Source: Rhizobium herbae (GTDB taxonomy: Bacteria; Pseudomonadota; Alphaproteobacteria; Rhizobiales; Rhizobiaceae). Taken from it: a stretch of 64,000 nucleotides of DNA. Under the pieces are notes generated by a model. The model did not search any database. It was not told the DNA's origin and saw only the letters and a list, made by a program, of their open reading frames with translations. The stretch's first letter is position 1; every line of letters begins with the position of its first letter. Below are positions 7,686 through 17,784 of the stretch, in pieces. The stretch spans positions 124,001 through 188,000 of the forward strand of contig NZ_JAEUAO010000005.1 in assembly GCF_019511375.1 (NCBI RefSeq), given 5' to 3'. The position numbers were made by a program, and so were the translations under genes.

Positions 7686-10600
7686 ACCCCGTTCCGCGTT
7701 TTTTCGAGATCGGCGCCCGGACGAATTTCTCCTTCCTCGAAGGGGCGTCCAAGCCGGAGGAGATGGTAATCCAGGCCGCGTTGCTGAAACTTTCGGGTCT
7801 CGGGATCGCCGACCGGAATTCGGTCGCCGGCGTTGTCCGGGCTCATGCGCAGATCCGGGCGCTGGAGGAAAAATATGAAAGGACTGTCGCGGAAAACCGG
7901 GAGCGCCGCGAAAAGGGACAGGCGGAAGAGAAATCCGTGAAGCCGGTTCCCTTCCGGCCGGGCGCAAGGCTGGTCTTTTCCGATGGCACGCCGGATATCC
8001 TTGCCTTCCCGCAAAACAGGAAGGGCTGGGCTCATCTCTGCCGCCTGCTGAGCGCCGGAAATCTCAGAACCCAGAAGGGTAAGTGCATCCTCACCGAGGC
8101 GGACCTTGCCGAATGGGGAGACGAGATGATGCTCGCCCTCGTAGCCAATCCCGCTTTGCTTGGTGATTCCGGCGCGCAGGAAAAGCTGGAAGACTGCCTT
8201 GCGCGCCTGAGGAAACGCTTTCGCGACAAACTCCATCTGCTGCTTTCCCCGTCCTATGGTGGCCGGGATGCCGAGGTGTTCGCAAGTTTTTCCGTGCTGG
8301 CCGCTCGCAACCGCATTCCGCTGATGGCGAGCAACCAGCCGCTCTATCACCACCCCGCCCGCCGTCCCCTGTCCGATATCGTCACCGCCATCCGCGAGCA
8401 TGTGACGATATCGGAAGCCGGCTTCCGGCTGGCCCCCAATGCGGAACGCTATCTCAAGGATGGGCGCGAGATGACGCGCCTGTTTTGCGATTATCCAATG
8501 GCGGTCGCCAATACCGAAACGTTCTTCAGGCGCCTGTCCTTCTCGCTGGATGAGCTCAGCCACAATTATCCGGACGAAGGCGTCGAAGGCGAGACGCCAT
8601 CGCAGACGCTGGCGCGCCTGACTTGGGAAGGGGCGCGAGACCGATACCGAAAAGGCATTCCCGACAAGGTGTCGAAGCAAATCATCTACGAACTCGATCT
8701 CATCGCGAAGATGAAATACGAGCATTATTTCCTGACGGTGCGCCACATCGTCCATCACGCCCGCCATACGCTGAAAATCCTCTGCCAGGGGCGCGGGTCC
8801 GCCGCCAATTCCGTCATCTGTTTCTGCCTCGGCATCACGGAAGTCGACCCCACCCTCACGACGCTTCTGTTCGAGCGGTTCATTTCGACGGAGCGCAACG
8901 AGCCGCCGGATATCGACGTCGATTTCGAGCATGAGCGCCGCGAAGAGGTGATCCAGCACATCTATGAGAAATACGGCATCGAACATGCCGGCCTGACGGC
9001 GGCGGTGACGAGCTACCGTGCCCGATCGGCCGGCCGCGAAGTGGCCAAGGCTTTCGGCCTGTCGGAAGATGTGCAATCGGCCCTTGCCAGCACGGTCTGG
9101 GGCTGGTCGGCGGCGGATCTGACGGAACGGGAGGCGAGAGCGGCCGGGCTCGATCTTTCCGATCCGACGACGAGGGATGTCCTGAAATACGCGACCGAAC
9201 TGATGGGTTTTCCGCGGCACCTGACCCAGCATGTCGGCGGTTTCGTCATCACCCGCGACCGGCTGGACGAGGTCATGCCGATCATGCCGACGGCCATGCC
9301 CGATCGCTACATGGTCGAATGGGACAAGGATGATCTGGATACGCTCGGCATCCTGAAGATCGACATTCTCGCTCTTGGAATGCTCACCTGCCTGAAAAAG
9401 GCGTTCGGCCTGCTGGACACGCATTATGGTCGTCAGATCACGCTTGGCGGCTTCGGCGAGATGGCGGACGAGGCGATCTACGCAATGATCTGCCGGGCGG
9501 ACACGATCGGCGTCTTCCAGATCGAAAGCCGCGCGCAAATGAGCATGCTGCCGCGGCTGAGGCCGGAAAGATTCTACGATCTTGTCGTGGAGGTGGCGAT
9601 CGTCCGGCCGGGTCCCATCCAGGGAAACATGGTCCATCCCTATCTCAAGCGCCGGGAGGATCAGCGCAACAACAGGCCCATCGACTATCAGAAGCCGGAG
9701 CTGAAGGCGGTTCTGGAAAGAACGCTGGGTGTTCCGCTCTTTCAGGAGCAGGCAATGCAGATCGCCATTACCGCGGCAGGCTTTCCTCCCGCAAAGGCCG
9801 ACAGGCTGCGGCGCTCGATGGCGACATTCAAGCGGTCGGGACAGGTCAATTCCTTCAAGAAGGACCTGATCGAAGGCATGGTCGGCAACGGTTACCCCCG
9901 CGACTTTGCCGAACGCTGCTTCAGCCAGATCGAAGGTTTCGGCGAATACGGCTTTCCGGAAAGCCATGCGGCCTCCTTTGCCTTGCTCGTCTACGCCTCC
10001 TCCTGGGTCAAGGCCTATTACCCCGATGTTTTTTGCGCGGCATTGCTGAATTCCCAGCCGATGGGATTTTATGCGCCGGCGCAGCTGGTGCGCGATGCGC
10101 GCGAACATGGCGTCGAGATGCGCCCCGTCGATATCAATCATTCCCAATGGGATTGCCTTCTCGAGGATGCCGACTTCGACAGGGAGGCGATCGACCGACG
10201 CCATGTGTCCATGCGCGATATCATCAGGACGAGGAGGGCGGTGCGTCTCGGCTTCCGGCAGGTCAAGGGGCTTTCCGAGGCCGACATGGTCACGCTCGTC
10301 GAACAGCGCGGCCAGGGTTATGTCTCCGTGCGCGATCTGTGGCTGCGTTCGGGGTTGCGCAAATCCGACATCGAGCGGCTGGCGGATGCCGATGCCTTCC
10401 GGTCGATCGGGCTGTCGCGACGCGAGGCGCTCTGGGCCGTGCGGGCGCTCGATGCGAAGAGTGCCGCGGAGAAACTGCCGCTGTTCGACCGTGCGGATCA
10501 CGCCGATCTTCAGGTCGAGCCGGAAACTCGTCTGCCGGAAATGCTGCCGGGCGAGCAGGTGATCGAGGATTACCGCCATCTCTCCCTGTCCCTGAAGGCA

Positions 10601-11119
10601 CATCCCGTTTCCTTCCTGCGAAGCGATTTCGAAAAAAGCAACATTGTCAGGAACAGGGATCTGCTGGCGGTGCCCAATGGGCGGCGCGTCACCATTGCCG
10701 GGCTCGTGCTGGTGCGCCAGCGACCCGGCTCCGCCAAGGGGGTGATCTTCATGACACTGGAAGACGAGACGGGTGTTGCCAACGCCATCGTCTGGAACAA
10801 GACATTCGACCGGTTCCGCTCCGTCGTCATGGGCGCCCGGCTGGTGAAGATCACGGGCAGGCTCCAGAGCGAAAGCGGGGTAATCCATGTCGTGGTCGAT
10901 CAGATCGAGGACCTGACGCCGATGCTTGGCCTGCTGCAACGCGAGGCCCGTCGTTTTGGCGTGTCGGACCGCTCGGACGAAGCCCTGCGGCCGACCGCCG
11001 ATCATCGACAGAAGAAACGGGTGACTGCAGCGGCGCATTTCGTCAAGGGCGGGAACACGGCTCGCACCGAAATCGCCGAGACCGCCAGCGTCATGCCGAA
11101 GGGGAGGAATTTTCATTGA
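7682..11119 (+). CDS. dnaE2: Error-prone DNA polymerase III alpha subunit homologue DnaE2 (ImuC)
   Basis: This 1,145-residue protein is a C-family polymerase: a degenerate PHP domain at the N-terminus ([14 protein letters not shown]), the palm with [12 protein letters not shown] carrying catalytic Asp410 and Asp412, the third carboxylate in [10 protein letters not shown] (Asp561), the fingers region ([15 protein letters not shown]) and a C-terminal OB fold ([18 protein letters not shown]). Length and the missing extended C-terminal tau-binding part distinguish DnaE2 from replicative DnaE1. It ends in the family-typical [10 protein letters not shown]. Translation is coupled to imuB through an ATGA overlap. 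It performs mutagenic bypass of lesions under SOS control. Confidence 0.97.
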   Translation: MNPVPRFFEIGARTNFSFLEGASKPEEMVIQAALLKLSGLGIADRNSVAGVVRAHAQIRALEEKYERTVAENRERREKGQAEEKSVKPVPFRPGARLVFSDGTPDILAFPQNRKGWAHLCRLLSAGNLRTQKGKCILTEADLAEWGDEMMLALVANPALLGDSGAQEKLEDCLARLRKRFRDKLHLLLSPSYGGRDAEVFASFSVLAARNRIPLMASNQPLYHHPARRPLSDIVTAIREHVTISEAGFRLAPNAERYLKDGREMTRLFCDYPMAVANTETFFRRLSFSLDELSHNYPDEGVEGETPSQTLARLTWEGARDRYRKGIPDKVSKQIIYELDLIAKMKYEHYFLTVRHIVHHARHTLKILCQGRGSAANSVICFCLGITEVDPTLTTLLFERFISTERNEPPDIDVDFEHERREEVIQHIYEKYGIEHAGLTAAVTSYRARSAGREVAKAFGLSEDVQSALASTVWGWSAADLTEREARAAGLDLSDPTTRDVLKYATELMGFPRHLTQHVGGFVITRDRLDEVMPIMPTAMPDRYMVEWDKDDLDTLGILKIDILALGMLTCLKKAFGLLDTHYGRQITLGGFGEMADEAIYAMICRADTIGVFQIESRAQMSMLPRLRPERFYDLVVEVAIVRPGPIQGNMVHPYLKRREDQRNNRPIDYQKPELKAVLERTLGVPLFQEQAMQIAITAAGFPPAKADRLRRSMATFKRSGQVNSFKKDLIEGMVGNGYPRDFAERCFSQIEGFGEYGFPESHAASFALLVYASSWVKAYYPDVFCAALLNSQPMGFYAPAQLVRDAREHGVEMRPVDINHSQWDCLLEDADFDREAIDRRHVSMRDIIRTRRAVRLGFRQVKGLSEADMVTLVEQRGQGYVSVRDLWLRSGLRKSDIERLADADAFRSIGLSRREALWAVRALDAKSAAEKLPLFDRADHADLQVEPETRLPEMLPGEQVIEDYRHLSLSLKAHPVSFLRSDFEKSNIVRNRDLLAVPNGRRVTIAGLVLVRQRPGSAKGVIFMTLEDETGVANAIVWNKTFDRFRSVVMGARLVKITGRLQSESGVIHVVVDQIEDLTPMLGLLQREARRFGVSDRSDEALRPTADHRQKKRVTAAAHFVKGGNTARTEIAETASVMPKGRNFH

Positions 11120-11328
11120 TGCCGCCCAAGGCGGGCAGCGGCTGCAAGCGGCCAGCATAACCGCGCCCGTTTCACCCTCGTGGCGCGCGCCGGGCGGCTC
11201 AAAGCGCGTCTGTAACAAAATTTGTACGCATTCTTGCCGCTCAAGAATTTTTGAAGACGATCGGAAACGACTGCTCTGCGTCGTTCCGGCAAGATTAAGT
11301 CAATGAAAATTCGATCTTTTTAATCAAG

Positions 11329-11346
11329 TTTAGAATGACTCTAAGA
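11329..11346. promoter_or_regulatory. Iron control element (Irr-type box)
   Basis: TTTAGAATGACTCTAAGA is an imperfect dyad matching the rhizobial ICE pattern (TTTAGAA-N3-TTCTAAA with one substitution in each arm region). It lies about 35 bp upstream of the -35 element of the bfd-bfr promoter. In rhizobia Irr represses iron-storage genes under iron limitation, so repression of bfd-bfr is the likely role. Confidence 0.6.
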
Positions 11347-11380
11347 TTTTGAGCTGCCAAAGGCGGCCCGGACATTTTTG

Positions 11381-11409
11381 TTGACAGTAAATATCCGCTT
11401 TTGCTTTAT
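11381..11409 (+). promoter_or_regulatory. Sigma-70 promoter of bfd-bfr
   Basis: A consensus -35 TTGACA at 11381-11386 is followed after 17 bases by CTTTAT at 11404-11409 as a -10 element. The bfd ATG is 38 bases downstream. The rest of the 328-base gap after dnaE2 (11120-11447) is AT-rich near this promoter and shows no gene. Confidence 0.6.
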
Positions 11410-11447
11410 GAAAAAACTCAGGGCATTGCGTATCACGGGCAGGCAGG

Positions 11448-11759
11448 ATGCTGGTTTGTAGCTGCAATTTCATCACCGACAAGGACATCGAGGACACGAT
11501 CATCGAGCTCCTCGATGAGGACTGCTGGCAACTGATCGTTCCTGCGAAGGTTTACCACGCGATGCAAAAGCGCGGTCGTTGCTGCGGCTGCTTCCCCAAT
11601 GTGGTCGACATCATTGTTCGCACAACCGAGCAATATCACGCCAGCCGCCCCTCGACGGATGACCGGATATTTGATTTCATGACCCGCCTCAAACAATTCC
11701 ACGAAGAAAACAGGAGAGCGGATCTTGAAAGGCGACATAAAAGTCATCGAGCGGCTTAA
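11448..11759 (+). CDS. bfd: Bacterioferritin-associated ferredoxin
   Basis: The 103-residue protein begins [10 protein letters not shown] and has GRCCGCFP near residue 45, giving Cys4, Cys6, Cys45 and Cys48 as the [2Fe-2S] ligands in the Bfd arrangement (CxC ... CxxC). Bfd docks on bacterioferritin and passes electrons to its haem so that stored ferric iron is released. The C-terminal extension of about 40 residues after the cluster domain is longer than in E. coli Bfd (64 residues), as in other rhizobia. The last 35 bases overlap the bfr start, so the two are translationally coupled. Confidence 0.93.
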   Translation: MLVCSCNFITDKDIEDTIIELLDEDCWQLIVPAKVYHAMQKRGRCCGCFPNVVDIIVRTTEQYHASRPSTDDRIFDFMTRLKQFHEENRRADLERRHKSHRAA

Positions 11760-12210
11760 CGAAGCCCTTTTCCTCGAACTCGGTGCGGTCAATCAGTATT
11801 GGGTTCATTATCGCCTTCTCGAAGACTGGGGCTATACGCTTCTCGCCAAGAAGGAGCGGGCCGAATCGATCGAGGAAATGCACCATGCGGACAAGCTGAT
11901 CGCCCGCATCATCTTCCTCGAAGGCCATCCCAACCTGCAGACGGTCGCGCCGCTGCGCATCGGCCAGAACGTCAAGGAAGTGCTGGAAGCCGATCTTGCC
12001 GGCGAGTATGACGCCCGCACGGCCTACAAGCAGTCCCGCGATATCTGTCATGCGGCGGGCGACTATGTTTCGATGAAGCTGTTCGAAGAACTGCTGGCCG
12101 ACGAAGAAAGCCATATCGACTTCCTCGAAACCCAGATCGATCTCTTCAACAAGATCGGTGCCGAGAAATACGGCCAGCTCAACGCCGCGCCGGCCAACGA
12201 AGCCGAATAA
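11725..12210 (+). CDS. bfr: Bacterioferritin
   Basis: Alignment to the family's MKGD...VIERLNEAL start points to the TTG at 11725 as initiation codon; CAGGAG lies eight bases upstream. The 161-residue product shows the ferroxidase ligands Glu18, Glu51 and His54 and the haem ligand Met52, followed by later EYDARTAYK and [10 protein letters not shown] segments with the remaining ligands. Bfr forms a 24-mer cage that oxidises and stores iron. The rare TTG start and overlap with bfd suggest that its translation depends on bfd. Confidence 0.96.
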   Translation: MKGDIKVIERLNEALFLELGAVNQYWVHYRLLEDWGYTLLAKKERAESIEEMHHADKLIARIIFLEGHPNLQTVAPLRIGQNVKEVLEADLAGEYDARTAYKQSRDICHAAGDYVSMKLFEELLADEESHIDFLETQIDLFNKIGAEKYGQLNAAPANEAE

Positions 12211-12229
12211 CGTTCCGTCTCGCAAAGCG

Positions 12230-12258
12230 ACCCGCTTCGGTTCCCGAAGCGGGTTTTT
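12230..12258 (+). terminator. Intrinsic terminator of bfd-bfr
   Basis: ACCCGCTTCG at 12230-12239 pairs perfectly with CGAAGCGGGT at 12245-12254, directly followed by TTTTT-like sequence. It lies 20 bases after the bfr stop. Confidence 0.85.
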
Positions 12259-12812
12259 CAATGCCTGCCGGTGGGCTTCGACAGCCGGCCCCGGTCGTTC
12301 CCGCCTGTAGCGGTGGTCGAGGGCCCCGCTACGCGCTGTTCGGAAGGGTCGCCGGATAATCGTGTGCCGCGCCCCGCCGCTCATCAAAAGCCCGAGCCGC
12401 GCCCCGTTGCTCAAAGAGCGCTCTCCACGCCTCGGCAACATTGAGCAACCGGGTGAACGAAGTCGTCGAATCGCAGGCATGATCATTGCAGCTGACATGC
12501 CGATCGAAAGCGCGCGCAACAATTGCGCCTGTCAGCAGCATTCTGATCGTATTGGTTTCAGCCTGGCAGGCATGGCACTCGCTTCGATGATTATCGTCAG
12601 CTTTACCTATCATTCGGTCAGACCGACACGTTCGGCAGCCGCCGCGGTGCGGAATATGTGTGGATCATAATAAATCAATCACGGAAATATCACGGTAAAA
12701 CACAGCCGATGACAACAGCGTGCCTCGCGCACGCGTGAATTGAACGTGCTTGACCTGCAGGCGCACAGTTCGGTCGCGGGCAATCAAGCCCCATGTCACT
12801 GGGAGAGACATC
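12259..12812. other. Intergenic stretch without a supported gene
   Basis: Frames of 94-102 codons are open on both strands (12362-12670 plus, 12329-12613 minus), but both are rich in Arg, Cys and His, lack a ribosome site and resemble no family. The last 150 bases turn AT-rich (about 12655-12710) and probably hold the promoter of the Met-rich protein gene. Nothing else is recognised. Confidence 0.4.
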
Positions 12813-13076
12813 ATGTTGAAGACAATTCTTGCCGCCACGGTCCTCGTCTCCGGCCTGTCGGCACCGGCCTTCGCACAGGGGATGATGGCCTGCGACGAGG
12901 CATCGATCATGAAGACCGAGGAAATGGCCAAGGGCATGACCGATCCGATGAAGAAGGACGCGATGATGATGGCGATGAAGGAGGTCGACAGCGCGAAGAT
13001 GGCGATGAAGGACGGCAAGACCGACGACTGCGCCAAGCATCTCGACAATGCGATGAAAGCAACCGAAGCGAAGTAA
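12813..13076 (+). CDS. Small Met-rich secreted protein, 87 residues
   Basis: GGGAGA seven bases upstream supports the ATG at 12813. A clear Sec signal peptide (LKTILAATVLVSGLSAPAFA, cleavage after AFA) leads to a mature part of about 65 residues that is unusually rich in Met, Lys and Asp, with clusters GMMACDE and DAMMMAMKEV and two Cys (one early, one in DDCAKH) that may form a disulphide. Met clusters in exported proteins often bind Cu(I), but no His-Met copper motif of a known family is present. The protein is probably periplasmic and helical; function unknown. Confidence 0.75.
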   Translation: MLKTILAATVLVSGLSAPAFAQGMMACDEASIMKTEEMAKGMTDPMKKDAMMMAMKEVDSAKMAMKDGKTDDCAKHLDNAMKATEAK

Positions 13077-13175
13077 TTTGCCGCGTCCCGCGGGCAGGGC
13101 CTGCACCGCCCCGCCCGCATCTTGACGGAATCAGCAACGCAAGGTCGAATGGCTCTTCACGCGCAAGGAGATACC

Positions 13176-13817
13176 ATGACGCAGGCCCTGCTTTTCGGCG
13201 CCTTTCTGGCGGCGTTGTCCTACGTGCTCATTCCCGGCCCGGCCTTTCTCGCCCTCCTCGGCATCGGCGCCGGTCAGGGCCGCAAGGCGGGCGCGCTCTT
13301 TATGGGCGGCCATCTGGCGGGCGATCTCCTGTGGTCGGCGCTGGCACTTGTCGCGATCGTCGGCGCCAGGACCATCGGCAGCACGATCTTCGACATTCTC
13401 GGCCTGCTCTGCGGCTTCTATCTCGCCTGGATCGGCTGGACGGCGCTCAGGGCAAAGCCGCGCGGCGAAAACCGGCCCTTGCTCAGCGTCGAGCGGCCTT
13501 ATCGCCGCGGCCTCATTTTCGGCCTGACCAATCCCAAGGGTTATCCGGTGGCTTTGGCGACGTTCACGGCGCTGCTTGCAGGCTCTGCCAATGCGCTCGA
13601 TTTTCATGCCTTGCCCGCGCTGCTGGCGGTGTCGTTCCTCGGGTTTCTCGTCGCCGACGTCATCCTGATCGGCATCATCGGCGCATCCGTGGTGCGGCGC
13701 TTCTACCGCAAACATGAACTGGCGATCGTCCGCCTTTCGGGCCTGCTGTTCATCGGCTTTGCGGTACAGGCCGTCTGGCATGCGGCACCCGGCCTTCTCG
13801 GGCTGCGGAAGCCGTGA
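13176..13817 (+). CDS. LysE family amino acid exporter
   Basis: AAGGAG at a spacing of five fixes the ATG at 13176 (MTQALLFGAF); the frame is open further upstream without a start of equal quality. The 213-residue protein has about six hydrophobic segments and the LysE/RhtB signatures PGPAFLALLGIGAGQGRKAG near the N-terminus and LTNPKGYPVALATF in the middle. The family exports amino acids or analogues by proton antiport. The substrate is unknown. A second family member lies at 36383. Confidence 0.88.
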   Translation: MTQALLFGAFLAALSYVLIPGPAFLALLGIGAGQGRKAGALFMGGHLAGDLLWSALALVAIVGARTIGSTIFDILGLLCGFYLAWIGWTALRAKPRGENRPLLSVERPYRRGLIFGLTNPKGYPVALATFTALLAGSANALDFHALPALLAVSFLGFLVADVILIGIIGASVVRRFYRKHELAIVRLSGLLFIGFAVQAVWHAAPGLLGLRKP

Positions 13818-13931
13818 TCCGCGGCCTCACACGCCTGCCCGACAATCTTGATATCTCCACAATCGCTGCCGACAAGATGCGCAGCACCCGCCTTCCCCGG
13901 CGGCAAGAACCGGAATTGAAAGGACTGCCCC

Positions 13932-15992
13932 ATGACCTCCAGCCCCGCGCTGAACCCTGCCGTCACCGACTGGAATGGCCCGGACGGCCTGCCACGCTTC
14001 GAGGCGGTCAGCGACGGTGATTTTGCGCCGGCATTCGACGCGGCGCTGGTCGAACATGAGGCGGAAATCGACGCCATTGCCGCCAATGCCGAGGCGCCGA
14101 CCTTCGCAAACACCATCGTTGCGCTGGAGATCGCGGGCGACCGGCTGTCGCGCGTTTCGGCGCTGTTCTGGAACCGCGCCGGCGCCCACACCAACGATGC
14201 GATCCAGGCGCTGGAGCGCGATATTGCGCCGAAAATGTCACGGCATTACTCGAAGATCGGCATGAACGCAGCGCTTTTTGCCCGCATCGACGCGCTGTGG
14301 GAAGGGCGTGAGACGCTGGGGCTTGACCTGGAAGCGACGCGCGTTCTCGAGCGGCACTGGAAGGGTTTCGTCAAGTCCGGCGCGAAACTGCCGAAGGCGG
14401 AGCAGGAGCGGTTGGCCGCGATCAACGAGACGCTGGCGAGCCTCGGCGCAAAATTCGGCCAGAACGTGCTGGCGGACGAAAAAAGCTGGGCGCTCCTGCT
14501 CGACAACGAGGACCTCGCAGGAGTGCCGCAGTTCCTGAAGGACTCCATGGCGGCGGCCGCGCGCGACCGCGGCGAGGAGGGCAAGTATGCCGTTACGCTG
14601 TCGCGCTCGATCATCGAGCCGTTTTTGACCTTCTCGGAAAGGCGCGATCTGCGCGAACAGGCTTTCAAGGCCTGGGTCGCGCGCGGCGCCAATGGCGGCG
14701 AGACCGACAACCGCGCCATCATCCGCGAAACGCTTGCCTTGCGCGCGGAGAAGGCAACGCTGCTCGGCTACCAAAACTACGCCGCGCTGAAGCTCGACGA
14801 TACGATGGCCAAGACGCCGGAAGCCGTGAACGAGCTGCTGACCCAGGTCTGGGAAAAGGCAGTGGTTCGGGCGAGGCAGGAAGAGGCCGAACTTGCCGAA
14901 CTGATCGCGCGGGAAGGCCGCAACCATCCGGTCATGCCGTGGGACTGGCGCCATTACGCCGAAAAGCTGCGGGCGCGGAAATTCAATTTCTCCGAAAGCG
15001 AGCTCAAGCCCTATCTCCAGCTCGAAAAGATCATCGACGCCTGCTTCGACGTCGCGCAGCGGCTGTTCGGCATCACGGCCACGGAGAAGAAGGGCGTCAA
15101 GGGATATCACCCGGATGTGCGCGTCTTCGATATCCGTGACCCGGACGGCAAGCTCGTCGCGTTGTTCCTCGGCGACTATTTCGCCCGGGCCTCGAAGCGC
15201 TCCGGTGCCTGGATGAGTTCCTTCCAGTCGCAGCACCGGCTGACGCTGAAAAACGGTGCCAAGGGCGAACTGCCGATCATCTACAATGTCTGCAATTTCG
15301 CCAAGCCGGCCGACGGCAAGCCAGCGCTGCTGTCGCTCGACGATGCCCGCACGCTGTTCCACGAATTCGGCCATGCGCTGCACGGCATGCTATCCAACGT
15401 TACCTATCCCTCCGTTTCCGGCACCAGCGTTGCGCGCGACTTCGTCGAGCTTCCCTCGCAGCTCTATGAACACTGGCTGACGGTACCGGCGATCCTGAAG
15501 AGATATGCCGTGCACGAGGCAACCGGCGAGCCGATGCCGCAGGATTTGCTCGACAAGGTTCTCTCGGCACGCACCTTCAATGCCGGTTTCAACACCGTTG
15601 AATTCACATCGTCGGCATTGGTGGACATGGCATTCCATACCCGCGCCGCCGTCGAGGACCCGATGGCGGTGCAGTCCGAGGTGCTGGAAAAGATCGGCAT
15701 GCCGGCCTCGATCGTCATGCGCCATGCGACGCCTCACTTCCAGCACGTCTTTTCCGGCGACGGCTACTCGGCCGGCTACTATTCCTACATGTGGTCGGAA
15801 GTGCTCGATGCCGACGCCTTCGCCGCCTTCGAGGAAACGGGTGATGCCTTCGATGCCGATGTGGCCGGAAAACTGAAGGACAACATCTATTCCGTCGGTG
15901 GGGCGATCGACCCGGAAGATGCCTACAGGGCCTTCCGCGGCAAGCTGCCGAGCCCGGAGGCGATGTTGCGCAAGAAGGGGCTGGCTGCCTGA
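13932..15992 (+). CDS. M3 family zinc oligopeptidase (Dcp/oligopeptidase A type)
   Basis: This 686-residue protein carries the M3 zinc site FHEFGHALHGM with His477, Glu478 and His481, and the third ligand in the downstream ARDFVELPSQ segment. The N-terminal half is helical and typical of peptidyl-dipeptidase Dcp and oligopeptidase A, which are about 680 residues long. There is no signal peptide, so it acts in the cytosol on short peptides, trimming products of protein turnover. It is separated from the exporter gene by about 110 bp. Confidence 0.93.
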   Translation: MTSSPALNPAVTDWNGPDGLPRFEAVSDGDFAPAFDAALVEHEAEIDAIAANAEAPTFANTIVALEIAGDRLSRVSALFWNRAGAHTNDAIQALERDIAPKMSRHYSKIGMNAALFARIDALWEGRETLGLDLEATRVLERHWKGFVKSGAKLPKAEQERLAAINETLASLGAKFGQNVLADEKSWALLLDNEDLAGVPQFLKDSMAAAARDRGEEGKYAVTLSRSIIEPFLTFSERRDLREQAFKAWVARGANGGETDNRAIIRETLALRAEKATLLGYQNYAALKLDDTMAKTPEAVNELLTQVWEKAVVRARQEEAELAELIAREGRNHPVMPWDWRHYAEKLRARKFNFSESELKPYLQLEKIIDACFDVAQRLFGITATEKKGVKGYHPDVRVFDIRDPDGKLVALFLGDYFARASKRSGAWMSSFQSQHRLTLKNGAKGELPIIYNVCNFAKPADGKPALLSLDDARTLFHEFGHALHGMLSNVTYPSVSGTSVARDFVELPSQLYEHWLTVPAILKRYAVHEATGEPMPQDLLDKVLSARTFNAGFNTVEFTSSALVDMAFHTRAAVEDPMAVQSEVLEKIGMPASIVMRHATPHFQHVFSGDGYSAGYYSYMWSEVLDADAFAAFEETGDAFDADVAGKLKDNIYSVGGAIDPEDAYRAFRGKLPSPEAMLRKKGLAA

Positions 15993-16033
15993 AAGGCAGG
16001 TGAAGACAACCCCGTCATAAAACGGAAATCTAT

Positions 16034-16062
16034 CTGTCACGGCTCCTTCAGCGCGCTGACAT
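16034..16062 (+). promoter_or_regulatory. PhoB box upstream of first phoD
   Basis: CTGTCAC at 16034, CCTTCAG at 16045 and CTGACAT at 16056 stand in exact 11-bp register, the spacing of PhoB half-sites (consensus CTGTCAT). The outer two units are good matches, the middle one is weak. The gene downstream is a secreted phosphatase, which fits phosphate-starvation control. A GC-rich hairpin (16083-16089 with 16099-16105) follows in the leader, just before the ribosome site. Confidence 0.6.
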
Positions 16063-16123
16063 GAATCCCTGCTTATGTCTGCGCCCGGGTAGAAACTGCC
16101 CGGGCCTGGAACAGGAGAGATTC

Positions 16124-17704
16124 ATGCCGAACACACTGAAATCCGTCACCCGCCGGACCCTGCTGCAGGGCGTCGGCGCAACCGGCCTCGTCGCCGCCTC
16201 CGGCCTTGCGCTGCCTTCCTATGCCCGCGCAGTCAATGCGCCGCAATTCACCCACGGCGTTCAGTCCGGTGATGTCGATGCGTCTTCCGGCATGATCTGG
16301 ACGCGCGTCGACCGTCCGTCCCGCATCCAGATGGAAATCTCGACGGTCGAGAGCTTCAAGGGCGCCGTCAGGCTGGCTCCGATGGACGCCTTGCCGGAAA
16401 GCGACTTCACCATGAAGCGGCTGATCGAAAACCTGCCGTCGGACCAGGACATCTTCTACCGCTTCGTCGCAGCCGACCTGCAGGACATCAATGTGGTCTC
16501 CGAGCCGATCGTCGGTCGTTTCCGCACCGGACCGTCCTCGCGTCGCAGCGTCCGCTTCGTCTGGTCCGGCGACACGGCGGGCCAGGGCTTCGGTATCGAT
16601 GAGAAGGGCATGTATACCTATGGCACGATGGCCAGGTATCAACCCGACTTCTTCATCCATTCCGGCGACACGATCTATGCCGACGGCCCGCTCAAGGACA
16701 GTGTCGACCTTTCTGACGGCGCCAAGTGGATCAACAAAGTCGTTACCGACGAGAAGCGCAAGGTTGCAGAAACGCTCGCCGAATATCGCGGCCAGTGGAA
16801 ATACAACATGATGGACGAACACGTCCGTGCTCTGTCGGCCGTCTGTCCGACCTTCTTCCAGTGGGACGACCACGAAGTCGTCAACAACTGGTCGTCCTCC
16901 AAGAACCTGATGAACGACGATCGCTATACGGAAAAGTCGGTCTTCCTGCTGTCGGCCCGCGCGGCCCGCGCCTTCCACGAGATGACGCCGATCCGCTACA
17001 CGCCGGCCGAGCCGGGTCGCGTCTACCGCAAGATCGCCTATGGGCCGATGCTCGATGTCTTCTTCATCGACCTGCGGTCCTATCGCGGCCCGAACGGCGA
17101 GAGCAAGGAAGCCGTGATCGACGACAGGTCGCGGATCATCGGCGCGGAGCAAGTCGCCTGGCTCAAGCGCGAACTCGCCAACTCGCGCGCCACCTGGAAG
17201 GTGCTGGCCTGCGACATGCCGCTCGGTGTGATGGTCTGGGACAACTTCAAGGAGCTGAAGGGGGCGGAAGCGGTCGCCAACGGCGACAACGGCAAGGCCA
17301 GCGGCCGGGAACTCGAGATCGCCGATCTGCTGCGCTACATCAAGAATGCCGGGATCACCAATACGGTCTGGCTGACCGCCGACGTCCACTATACGGCGGC
17401 CCATTATTACAACCCGGACAAAGCGCAATTCCAGGATTTCGCACCGTTCTGGGAATTCGTCTCCGGCCCGCTGCATGCAGGCAGCTTCGGCCCGAACGAC
17501 ATGGACATGACCTTCGGCCCGGAAGTCAAGTTCGTCAGCGCGCCGACCAAGGAGCAGGGACAGAACCTCCCGCCATCGGCTGGCCTGCAGTTCTTCGGCC
17601 TCGTCGACATCGACGGTGCAACCGAGCAGCTTACCGTACGGCTGATGAACCGCGACGACCAGGAGCTCTGGAAGATCACGCTCGATCCAGCCCGCGCGGC
17701 CTGA
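16124..17704 (+). CDS. phoD: Alkaline phosphatase D (PhoD), Tat-exported, copy 1
   Basis: I chose the ATG at 16124 behind GGAGAG; it puts the twin-arginine motif TRRTLLQG at residues 9-16, followed by a hydrophobic stretch and an SYARA cleavage region. The 526-residue product carries PhoD metal-site motifs SGDTIYAD, QWDDHEVVNNW and LTADVHYTAAHYY. PhoD enzymes are Fe/Ca-dependent phosphomonoesterases and diesterases, folded in the cytoplasm and exported by Tat to scavenge phosphate. A closely similar second copy follows 197 bp downstream. Confidence 0.94.
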   Translation: MPNTLKSVTRRTLLQGVGATGLVAASGLALPSYARAVNAPQFTHGVQSGDVDASSGMIWTRVDRPSRIQMEISTVESFKGAVRLAPMDALPESDFTMKRLIENLPSDQDIFYRFVAADLQDINVVSEPIVGRFRTGPSSRRSVRFVWSGDTAGQGFGIDEKGMYTYGTMARYQPDFFIHSGDTIYADGPLKDSVDLSDGAKWINKVVTDEKRKVAETLAEYRGQWKYNMMDEHVRALSAVCPTFFQWDDHEVVNNWSSSKNLMNDDRYTEKSVFLLSARAARAFHEMTPIRYTPAEPGRVYRKIAYGPMLDVFFIDLRSYRGPNGESKEAVIDDRSRIIGAEQVAWLKRELANSRATWKVLACDMPLGVMVWDNFKELKGAEAVANGDNGKASGRELEIADLLRYIKNAGITNTVWLTADVHYTAAHYYNPDKAQFQDFAPFWEFVSGPLHAGSFGPNDMDMTFGPEVKFVSAPTKEQGQNLPPSAGLQFFGLVDIDGATEQLTVRLMNRDDQELWKITLDPARAA

Positions 17705-17784
17705 CAGCCGGAGGCGGTGAGGCGGGATTTTCCGGTCTCACCGTCCGCCGGTGCGAACGACTCCTTCGGGAGCGTGTAACAAAA

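Noticed and set aside
7634..11218. Very long open frame on the minus strand opposite dnaE2
   Set aside because: It mirrors the codon bias of a GC-rich gene; its product is rich in His, Arg, Asp and Gly without any domain, while the plus strand encodes a full DnaE2.
12329..12670. Open frames of 94-102 codons on both strands after bfr
   Set aside because: No ribosome site, odd composition, no recognisable motif; described as an intergenic stretch instead.
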